Part shown: positions 45,201 through 51,333 of the stretch, in pieces | Layout of the letters: each line of letters starts with the position of its first letter | Position numbering within the stretch: position 1 is the first letter of the stretch | Source of the DNA: JSC-12 sp033764965 | GTDB taxonomy: Bacteria; Cyanobacteriota; Cyanobacteriia; Leptolyngbyales; Leptolyngbyaceae | Direction of reading: 5' to 3' | Length of the DNA stretch: 64,000 nt | NCBI GenBank assembly: GCA_033764965.1 | Contig: JANRIN010000135.1 | Coordinates: 1-64,000, forward strand | Translations under genes and position numbers: made by a program | The notes under the pieces: model-generated | What the model was told of the DNA's origin: nothing | Seen by the model: the letters and a program-made list of their open reading frames with translations, nothing else | The model's database searches: none

Positions 45201-45643
45201 TCATTAGCAATCACTTTTTGAGGATTGGCAGTAATCAGCAGTGCGCCATTACCAGCAGTAGGTTCATAAACGGTAGTTTCTAGAGTGATGCCAGCCAGCG
45301 TGGAGGCAAGGTAGGCGATCGGGATAGGGGTGCTATAAGCCTGCTGGAGAACGGAGGTAGAAGAGCGAACGCTGAGGGTAGGCTGGTGTTCCAGCAGATT
45401 AACCAGTCGATCATACGCCTGATGAGTCGTGTCACTCTGCTGAATCAGAAGTGGAGCAACTCGAACAACAGCCGCTTCCATTGCCTCATCCACTAATTTT
45501 GTCAGTGGGCTACCTGGAGGAATTGCTTCACGTAGAACTTCCTCTGCCTGTCTTCGAGCCTCATTAATTCGGTTGTAACTTCCACCTTGCAGCAAAAAAC
45601 TGTGGAATGCCCAAATTAGGGCTTCCTTAAGGCGATCGGACAT
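39224..45643 (-). CDS. DarB-like N6-methyltransferase plus strawberry-notch-type helicase
   Basis: A 2139-residue protein. Residues 100-300 are an N6-adenine methyltransferase fold: motif I VYEPTAGNG (125-133) and motif IV NPPF (185-188). Residues 330-540 are a Ser/Pro/Asp-rich linker. Then a strawberry-notch-like helicase: Walker A variant LNGDQTGNGKGR (605-616), FVTQKPNLYTSML, Walker B IFIFDEAHEAGG (735-744), helicase C-part with ATGINLH and INQVMQMLGRVNRFGQVVEP (around 1115-1150). The last 850 residues have no recognised domain. The order methyltransferase then helicase in one giant chain is that of phage P1 DarB, which protects DNA from type I restriction. Large related proteins are frequent on plasmids and integrative elements. 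A 77-residue gene ends 11 bases before its start. Confidence 0.85.
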   Translation of the reverse strand: MSDRLKEALIWAFHSFLLQGGSYNRINEARRQAEEVLREAIPPGSPLTKLVDEAMEAAVVRVAPLLIQQSDTTHQAYDRLVNLLEHQPTLSVRSSTSVLQQAYSTPIPIAYLASTLAGITLETTVYEPTAGNGALLITANPQKVIANELNGDRFTELATRGYHQLTQRDASSYRPTKQVDRVICNPPFGSVRDLAGQVQRFAIPGNRRGTTQIDQAIAFRALEAMKDDGRAVLILGGKLGEDEERRSNRYNSIETRGFFYALYQQYNVTQHFSIWGNLYRKQGAGFPIDVIVIAGRGQSQQTLPAARVPTIYKSFDALKERLPDEPIHQQTGNDSGLREVSSDLETRRTRQSISLSSQDASRDRTTEPTGLRSPDVPSSSMDDPDLDDHNWGQSTPGSPTIGSSLKGVISSGATGTVRGLPNAGTPAPVVVDAGVGRNTAAPQRNLQDQISIEQSKTEFSDRHPSSRFTDSAAVDRGTQPDDPPGLGEGTDLWDGITASTTYPQRIQSMAPLEPENLTPDSQPLHAAYLPRSQGRSPGTLIPTNMATAAQLALDKLEQQQGDIDEFVRQRLGYESKEELWKYLYAEQIDAVALAFHQRDRGKVFLNGDQTGNGKGRFGASNIVDAINQGYIPVFVTQKPNLYTSMLTDLADIGKPGVRPFMTNNNLSLTSSDGQRLRTGSPAEQDAEMLRIMQQGNLGLAYNAVFTTYSQLQTVNDGKEPLRREFFRAIAPQAIFIFDEAHEAGGSISDTAWKSNSAAPDRAEFVRELVDRSAGAVFMSATATKDPAVMDLYARRSDAAEAVSNLSSLQRTLKDGGIPLQQMMATKFVASGQLLRRERSFEGVSFEAKVVPVNRETADSISAIMRSISQFDLAKQKAVKQLSKELKKEAKQLGEDNAIGQVGAKSTNFTSLMHNVIDQGLLCQKAEATVQEAIASIGRGEKPVIAVASTMDAFIGQYAEDNGLTPGDPITITFGDVLGRYLERSRDVVIKNHEGLQTRRRLTDEELGADALAAYDEARELVDNIDLSSIPLSSIDYIRWRLTQEGYQVDEITGRENVIDYTTSGEIGYGRRSSKETTAQAKVDTVGRFNAGDLDVLILNRSGATGINLHASEKFADQRQRHLIVAQAERDINQVMQMLGRVNRFGQVVEPKITLLMSDLPAEKRLGAILSKKMAMLNANTTAARDSALSVSDVVDFMNPYGEEVIGELLEDNPELDAKLAYPTDNLQGESETELISRVTGRIPLLSINEQENLYTLIETETLDLIAQKEAMGESILRAEQLDLDAKVIARMEVIPDTSSIQNEFTGPVYLDVTDTKVPVKPLTQLQVINLVRENLRLEPVKQVDDHDFDQVKHQAKQHARESIDQLRQDLKEYRSHLLQNKFDPYSRDKANDRLKKQLAHVTSLLWKFPPGQPVRVVSPEGNITYGVVAKIWQKGHEGSPAAPTNWRAQILTDNQARTITIPLTRFNRGKENLCITITAQDTNWNGEDIYQAFDLRQAEQRREAQIFSGNLLKAYEKYPNGKFINYSDCQGNIRQGLIMPASFDIQESIRAEPVAFHEPHQVKAFLTDITQNKGSVKTLDELLTIKTQASARLSNGAATGFVLQTPKSGVGDRFSLDQDIMQAAENEFYSVSDRMELIVPADRIDHVLSVVMKDKGHTLSAFDFKDQARDYLGIKLPELEQVSVEPVQETNSLAGEELRGSNTPSSSPIPEPFQGYESEPTIPLILHEPVTDDFSKEPQPMPHLAQIAPPEIQSARAEKNIARFLQQAELLEAVMTGDDFHLRIENTPYIPLVIERHINELYLTHYLSQNGDIFIDSEMVFNIREDGQLQLKEIATQNPFNGGESRGYDRPFAQLFARNILDQCFAEAAKLQWQKQLESLQNSQDITQNLLLDNNDLSLEGVFSEHESNYHSIELEEQTVLFSLNSYEEAKLQLPVLDPTWQTLETQLQQSLEQPVETTAQPSLQDLREWYRQARDIGRSDNHLMKIEQIGKAFRQGQPLSDRDLTAMERDQAKWQEQVWAIANHAKTILSSLGEPLAGGTCFEGKKDYTLFSRDETLYALASGRGIQPTLEDRAVLPQEIFAYGRGIIMKLEQDKIFPEATRVTSVDAERFQRFAKLVETRLHEQNKLISLTQLEQTV

Positions 45644-45654
45644 AGGGAGAAGAT

Positions 45655-45888
45655 TCAGTCAGGTCTTGAATCAATGCCGAAGATTTGATCCAGTTTCACT
45701 TCAATGTCTGGGTCTTCCTCACGTGAGATAGGAGCTACAGTATCATCGTCATAATCTATCTCTTCAGATAAGGTAGACAGACGGGTTTGTAATACTTGAA
45801 ACCAGTTTTGTGAGTCTGTTGGGTGCTGGTTCTTCATAAGTTTTCCTTGCCTGGAATTGCTACTACCTTGCGAGTCTAGGGAGTTCAT
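45655..45888 (-). CDS. Small acidic protein upstream of the methyltransferase-helicase gene
   Basis: A 77-residue frame from ATG 45888; a second ATG at 45837 (MKNQHPTDSQNWF) would give 60 residues and has an upstream AAGGAAAA-like site. The C-terminal half is very acidic (LSEEIDYDDDTVAPISREED, then DIEVKLDQIFGID). Eleven bases separate it from the giant gene, so the two are surely co-transcribed. No family recognised. The acidity would fit a DNA mimic or a small partner subunit (inference). Confidence 0.5.
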   Translation of the reverse strand: MNSLDSQGSSNSRQGKLMKNQHPTDSQNWFQVLQTRLSTLSEEIDYDDDTVAPISREEDPDIEVKLDQIFGIDSRPD

Positions 45889-46070
45889 CTGACTGTGCCG
45901 TAGAAATCATCTGCAAATCGTGTGACAAATTAAGCTAGAACTGCACTTGCTTAAGACTATATAACTACTGACTTCATCCTTAAAGAAATGTATTAATCTT
46001 GATTCAAAATGAATTGACAAGCAAAAATCGGTTTCTCGATCGTAATGCTAGCCACCAGCCCCTAAGAATT

Positions 46071-47528
46071 ATGGTTAAGTCAGCAGCCTTGAAGCCACCA
46101 AATTCCTACCTAACAACTTTGTTGCCTTTTGTTGGATTTGCCACATTGTCTTTCTTTAATCCAGTATTACCTACGAAAGCAGAAGATTTCCCCTTAGCAA
46201 GGCGGTTACGCGAAACGAGGGAATGCTCCGGATGCAACCTGAGGGATGCTGACTTAAGGAGGGCTTACTTACGATCTGCGAATCTCAGTGACGCAAATCT
46301 TCGGAGTGCTGATCTTAGGGGTGCTGATTTGCAAAATGCCTATTTGCAAGATGCTGATCTTAGAGATGCTGATCTCAGGAATGCGGATTTAAGAGGGGCG
46401 AACTTGGAAGGGGCAGATTTGAGGGGAACTAATCTTACGCAAACTCAAACTGATGCAAGTACAGTTTTAGACGAACAATGGTGCCAAGTTTGGCTTTCTG
46501 TCAATAGTCCCAATTCAACACAAGATCGGCTCAATCAAGTTCATACTTATCCTCAAAGCTGTACTAATCTAAGCTCCAACGACCCAGTTAGTCTGCCAGA
46601 AGGAGCTAATTTGAGCCATGCCAACTTAAGCGGAGTAAACATTGAAATTGGTAGTAATTTGAGGGAAATCAATTTAAGTAGTACTAGTCTGCAAGGTGCT
46701 TATTTAGTCGGAGCAGATTTGCAAGATGCTGACTTGTTTGCGGCTAATCTCCGGGATGCAGACTTAAGTAGTCAATCAACAGGTGTTGAGAATCATCGAG
46801 CAAATTTGAGCCGCAGTGATTTGAGGTTTGCCAATTTAGAAAGTGCAAATCTTAGTTCTGCTAGCTTAAGCGGAACTAATTTAAGTAATGCCACGCTTAG
46901 AGGAGCTACTCTTCATCATGTTGATCTAACAAATGCAAACTTGCAAGGAGCAGATCTAAGTGGGATTGGCTTAGTTAGCCAAAATCAGGAAGATAATGGT
47001 TGTCCTGAAATTTCCTCCTTCGAAGGATGTGCTACTAATTTGACTGAAGCAAATTTAGCTGGGGCGAATTTATCCAATGCTAATCTTAGTCGAGTAAGTC
47101 TAAATCAAGCTGAATTACCAGGAGTTGACTTTGATAGCAACACTAATTTAAGTTTTGCTGATCTCAGGGGAACCAACTTGAGTGGATTTAACCTCAGCGG
47201 AATGAATTTACAAAATGCAATTCTCAATGGTTTAAACCTAAGTAATGCCAATTTGAGCGGTAGTGATCTTGATAGCGCGCAGTTAATTGGTACGAATCTT
47301 AGAAATACAAATCTTAGTCATGCCAATTTCACTAGTGCTGATTTAAGTCAAGCAAATTTAATTAATGCAGATTTACAGGATGCTACTCTTCAAGGAGCAA
47401 TTTTGATTGATGCAGATCTAAGTGGAGCAAATTTACAAGGAGCAGATTTAAGCAATGCTGTCTTAAGTAGTAATCAACTAGAAGCAGCAAATTTATGTGG
47501 GGCTATTATGCCTAATGGCGATCGCTAA
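46071..47528 (+). CDS. Exported pentapeptide-repeat protein
   Basis: From the ATG at 46071 the protein is 485 residues; an in-frame TTG at 45999 would add 24 residues before the signal peptide and is less likely. Residues 1-38 are a Sec signal (LLPFVGFATLSFFNPVLPTKA). The rest is pentapeptide repeats of the type A(D/N)Lxx (NLRDADLRRAYLRSANLSDA), which form a right-handed square beta-helix. The repeats are interrupted by three Cys-containing loops (QWCQVWLSV, CPEISSFEGCATN, NLCGAIM). Export makes a DNA-mimic role as in gyrase inhibitors unlikely; a lumenal or periplasmic structural role is more likely. It is 49 bases upstream of the DUF4159-like gene. Confidence 0.8.
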   Translation: MVKSAALKPPNSYLTTLLPFVGFATLSFFNPVLPTKAEDFPLARRLRETRECSGCNLRDADLRRAYLRSANLSDANLRSADLRGADLQNAYLQDADLRDADLRNADLRGANLEGADLRGTNLTQTQTDASTVLDEQWCQVWLSVNSPNSTQDRLNQVHTYPQSCTNLSSNDPVSLPEGANLSHANLSGVNIEIGSNLREINLSSTSLQGAYLVGADLQDADLFAANLRDADLSSQSTGVENHRANLSRSDLRFANLESANLSSASLSGTNLSNATLRGATLHHVDLTNANLQGADLSGIGLVSQNQEDNGCPEISSFEGCATNLTEANLAGANLSNANLSRVSLNQAELPGVDFDSNTNLSFADLRGTNLSGFNLSGMNLQNAILNGLNLSNANLSGSDLDSAQLIGTNLRNTNLSHANFTSADLSQANLINADLQDATLQGAILIDADLSGANLQGADLSNAVLSSNQLEAANLCGAIMPNGDR

Positions 47529-47577
47529 TGTTTGTTGAGAATAATTCTACTTCTCTAAATCAAGACCAAATTCTTCT

Positions 47578-48816
47578 ATGGTTGACCAACATTTTCCAGG
47601 CTTGCCTTCCGATCCTCTAAAACGGTTACGTGTTCATGACAATTTAATCATCAATGCTGAACGCTGGTCGCAAGCTCATAATTATCATCGCGATCGCCAA
47701 AATATTCACTATCAAGCGCTCAATCAAGCTGGTATTCTTTATGGTCTAGGTGTCAAAGTACTTGATAAACCTCCTGAGTATAGCTCCAAGGAGATTCAAC
47801 AAAGGGATAAAAATAGAAAAGAAAAGAGATGGCTTGAGATTCAACCAGGAATTGCTATCGACTATAGAGGTCATCCTATTGTAGTCACGGCTGAACCTCA
47901 AGCTAATCGTGTTCTGCGTATTGCGGTTGATCCACCTAATGCAAAAGATAACCTTTTTATCTATATCGTAGTAAGTTACGTTGATCCAGACGAACTGGAT
48001 TCTGAAACAGAAGAGATTTTTGCCCAAGAGCAATTTCGATTTGACCAAAAAATTAGCTCTAGTGAGGATGTTAATCCTCTTAGCTACCAAGATATTGAAC
48101 TCTGTCGCATTAAACTTCAAGCTGGAATACTTGAATTGAAGCCACCAAAAGATGTTTTATCTCCCAATGCAAACGAAATTGATCTTCGATATCGGCAGCA
48201 CGTTCAACCTAGAACGCAATTCCAAGTAGAGGTTGGAACTCTCTCTGAGCTTGAGCCTAGCAGCTGTGAAAACTTTAACTGTTTAATGCGATCGCTCTCA
48301 GCTCTTTATCCACAGATGAACGGTGTATTAAACCCAGCATCTATAGAGCTATCGGCTTTAGAGCAACGGATCAAATGTGATTTGCTGTACCTAGAAAGTC
48401 AGAAATTCCTAGATTTAAAGGATGAGCAGCTTAAGATTCTTAGGCGATATTGCCAAAAGGGAGGCAATGTCTTGGTAGAAATCTTTACAGATATAGATAT
48501 TCAAAATATAGAAAGTCGAGTTCAAGAAGGAGAAGGAAATCCAGAACTGTTCTCAAATTGGGACGCATTAGCCCGTGAAAATTCACCTATTCATCCATTG
48601 CGGATTGAACCTTTTACATTTCCTAAAGAACGACCAGGTTTTATTCAGGAGTTCTTTGTATACGGAGGTTTCATCGGAATAAAAGGAAAATTGTCAGAGT
48701 CTTGGGGAGTGCGAAGTGACTCGAATCGTGAACTCACTCGAACTGCTCAAGAATTTGGAATTAATATTCTTCATTTTGCATGGCAAAGACGGTATTTCTC
48801 CCAGCTAGTACATTAG
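47578..48816 (+). CDS. DUF4159-like protein near the injection-system genes
   Basis: A 412-residue soluble protein. The N-terminal part (PLKRLRVHDNLIINAERWSQ, HQALNQAGILYGLGVKV, IQPGIAIDYRGHPIVV) is a pattern I associate with proteins encoded beside contractile injection systems. The C-terminal part (LDLKDEQLKILRRYCQKGGN, HPLRIEPFTFPKERPGFIQE) resembles DUF4159, a glutamine-amidotransferase-like fold. Both assignments are from memory. It is followed by two large Ig/membrane proteins on the same strand with short spacers (67 and 26 bases), likely one transcript. Confidence 0.6.
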   Translation: MVDQHFPGLPSDPLKRLRVHDNLIINAERWSQAHNYHRDRQNIHYQALNQAGILYGLGVKVLDKPPEYSSKEIQQRDKNRKEKRWLEIQPGIAIDYRGHPIVVTAEPQANRVLRIAVDPPNAKDNLFIYIVVSYVDPDELDSETEEIFAQEQFRFDQKISSSEDVNPLSYQDIELCRIKLQAGILELKPPKDVLSPNANEIDLRYRQHVQPRTQFQVEVGTLSELEPSSCENFNCLMRSLSALYPQMNGVLNPASIELSALEQRIKCDLLYLESQKFLDLKDEQLKILRRYCQKGGNVLVEIFTDIDIQNIESRVQEGEGNPELFSNWDALARENSPIHPLRIEPFTFPKERPGFIQEFFVYGGFIGIKGKLSESWGVRSDSNRELTRTAQEFGINILHFAWQRRYFSQLVH

Positions 48817-48883
48817 GAAAGTGGTAACGGAAGGGTAAATAATCGATAGGCAAAGTCGATTTCTGAAGAAAAGGGTGTATCGT

Positions 48884-51307
48884 ATGCCAAATTGGATCAA
48901 AGTCGATGTTTCCAAGCGTAAATTAACATTAGTTCCTGATTCTTCATGGTGCTTTCAACCAACTGATAATCTGGATGTTAACAATCAAGACAAACGTGAA
49001 TTTGAAGTTGTCGTTGTGAATGCTAGTAACAAATTTGCTAGTTTTCAAATTGATTTAGGAGTAGATGAAAGTAGCCTAACTAATAAAATTAAAGGATATG
49101 CAACTGAGCTTGACGACAAATGGTATGTAGTTGAGCCTGCAATTTGTGCTAAAAAACCACCGGGCGATCGCACTGTCTTTCGAGTTGTAGTTACAAAATC
49201 CCCAATCCCAACTTATAAAACTACGATTCCTATCACAATTAAGGTATTTTCCGTTGAGTTTGACACGTTATCTACTACACAAACTATTGCATTACAGATT
49301 GAGGAACCCAAAGAACGTCTTAAAATTGAACTGCCACAAAAATATTTTAGTGTTTATCCTGGAGATAGGATCAATGTTCCTGTCTCAATTTACAACTCTA
49401 GTCCAGAAACCATAAAGGCTGCTGTAAGATTGACAGGTTTAGACCAGCGGTGGTTTAAAAAGAGTGCTGAACAAAAGTGGTTTGAGAAAGATAATGAACG
49501 TGGTATTGAGAAATTATTTGAGATTCCTCCAAGAAGTGTTCAAGAAGAAGTTTTTTATTGTAGACCTTCAAACGATAAAAACTCATTACCAGAGAGCAAA
49601 GTTTATCGTTTTGATATCCAGGTCAAGGAAGGGCAAAACTATAAGACTAGTGGTTTCGGGGAAATAAAAGTTTTACCTTATGGGCGAATTCTGTTTGAAT
49701 GCAAAGAAGTAGAGCATATAACTCCATCATCAAGACAAGAGACAAAGGGGAAACTTTATCAAGCAAAATTTAATTTTGAATTTATCAATGAAAGTAATCT
49801 CCCTAATAATCTCCTCGCCACAAGAATTCAACTTGAAATTAGAGAAATAAGTCAGAACCAACAGGAAGCTACTACTAATTCAAGCTCCTCAAAACCTAAG
49901 CTTTTGTATTTATCCGAGGAATTACGAGCACAGGAACGCCTTCCTAAAGAAATTGATCTTATCATTCCTTACAAAATAACAAAACACCGTCATCGCTTTT
50001 TAAGGCAAACATACTTGTTTGAAGCCAAATTAAATTTACTTGATATTGAAGAATCATCTACTAATGCTATTTATCCTGATCCTAGTACTCAAATTATCAA
50101 AATTCAGGTACTACCTCGGTTTCCGTTATGGCTATTGCTAGGACTGGGAGGAATACTATTATTCCTAGTATGGTTGCTTTCATTGCTACCGTATTCTGGT
50201 GTCGGTCACAAAGCCCCAGTTACTTCAGTTCGCTTGAATGGGCTTGGCAACACTGTTTTCAGCGGATCGGACGATCGCACTCTTCGTCGCTGGGATATAG
50301 ACTCTTCAAACGGGATATTTGATCGCCATCGTCTCTCGCAGGAAACCATCATGGGGGATGAGTCAGAATCAGAAATTGACAAAGCTATTCGAGTGATTCG
50401 GGTAAATCCGTTTCAGAATGAGCAAGTGGTGATTGGCTTAGAAAATGGAGACATCCAACTGTGGCAAGTTTCTCCTCCTCAAAGAATTGGTGTGGCTCCT
50501 GGTGGAGGCGATCGCATCTTTGATCTGGATTTTACTCAAGACGGGAAACAACTATTCGGTGGATATGGTAGTGGCTTGGTTCGCCAATGGAATGTTAGTC
50601 AATCAAGCATTCCTCTAAATAAATCTCGCTCCTTACCGAGGCAGGAAGCTATTTATGCCTTGGCGGTAATTAACTCATTGTCCGATGATCAATCACCAAT
50701 ACTGGCGGTTGCAGGTCAATACAATCAAATTTATTTCTGGAACTGGCAACGCAATATTTTATATCAGGCAAATTACACCTACGAACCGAGTGGAATTGAG
50801 TTTTCAATTCCACCCATTACAGGTAGATATGACTATATTAATAGCCTAGCTGTCGATAGAAACTATTCTCGATTAGTATCAGCTGACAACCGAGGATTTG
50901 TTACCGTATGGGATTTGGATGAGGTGCGACAATGTATTAGCAACACTCAGATTAGTAGAGAAGGAGCTAGTGAATTAAACTGTAAAACTGAGGAAATTAT
51001 TCAGGGTCAATGGACAGATCCTCAAGGTGGTGGATCTATCCGATCCGTTGCTTTATCAGATAATGCTTGTTACTTAGCAACCGCAGGAGATGATGGAAGG
51101 ATACTACTCTGGTTCCTGAAGCAGAATGGGAATAACTCTTCAAATGAACCTGAGCAATTAGCTCACTTTCCTGAGCAACCGTTGAGAACTGTTGATATTC
51201 ATCAACCCGATGATGATCATGTATTGGTTGTGTTTGGTTTCAATGATCAAGTAAGAGTACGTCGCCATACACTTACTCAAGATCAAAAGTGTGAATCACC
51301 AGATTAG
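48884..51307 (+). CDS. Ig-like, single-pass membrane, WD40-repeat protein
   Basis: The ATG at 48884 (MPNWIKVDVSKRKL) is chosen because AAGGG lies 8 bases upstream; a GTG at 48875 is the alternative. Residues about 1-405 are beta-rich with Ig-like repeats (FEVVVVNASNKFASFQIDL, KYFSVYPGDRINVPVSIYN). One membrane helix (about 411-435, LWLLLGLGGILLFLVWLLSL) separates them from WD40 repeats (445-800, SVRLNGLGNTVFSGSDDRTL). No signal peptide is seen, so the side on which each half sits is open. It is in one transcript with genes before and after it. Plausible roles: membrane anchor or receptor for the nearby injection system, or a signalling scaffold. Confidence 0.68.
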   Translation: MPNWIKVDVSKRKLTLVPDSSWCFQPTDNLDVNNQDKREFEVVVVNASNKFASFQIDLGVDESSLTNKIKGYATELDDKWYVVEPAICAKKPPGDRTVFRVVVTKSPIPTYKTTIPITIKVFSVEFDTLSTTQTIALQIEEPKERLKIELPQKYFSVYPGDRINVPVSIYNSSPETIKAAVRLTGLDQRWFKKSAEQKWFEKDNERGIEKLFEIPPRSVQEEVFYCRPSNDKNSLPESKVYRFDIQVKEGQNYKTSGFGEIKVLPYGRILFECKEVEHITPSSRQETKGKLYQAKFNFEFINESNLPNNLLATRIQLEIREISQNQQEATTNSSSSKPKLLYLSEELRAQERLPKEIDLIIPYKITKHRHRFLRQTYLFEAKLNLLDIEESSTNAIYPDPSTQIIKIQVLPRFPLWLLLGLGGILLFLVWLLSLLPYSGVGHKAPVTSVRLNGLGNTVFSGSDDRTLRRWDIDSSNGIFDRHRLSQETIMGDESESEIDKAIRVIRVNPFQNEQVVIGLENGDIQLWQVSPPQRIGVAPGGGDRIFDLDFTQDGKQLFGGYGSGLVRQWNVSQSSIPLNKSRSLPRQEAIYALAVINSLSDDQSPILAVAGQYNQIYFWNWQRNILYQANYTYEPSGIEFSIPPITGRYDYINSLAVDRNYSRLVSADNRGFVTVWDLDEVRQCISNTQISREGASELNCKTEEIIQGQWTDPQGGGSIRSVALSDNACYLATAGDDGRILLWFLKQNGNNSSNEPEQLAHFPEQPLRTVDIHQPDDDHVLVVFGFNDQVRVRRHTLTQDQKCESPD

Positions 51308-51333
51308 AGTGCATCACCCCAAAGTAAATAGCT

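Noticed and set aside
44155..45283. Frames of 203 codons (minus) and 180 codons (plus) at the 5' part of the giant gene
   Set aside because: Both overlap the methyltransferase motifs EPTAGNG/NPPF or the linker in the true frame and show no independent ribosome site.
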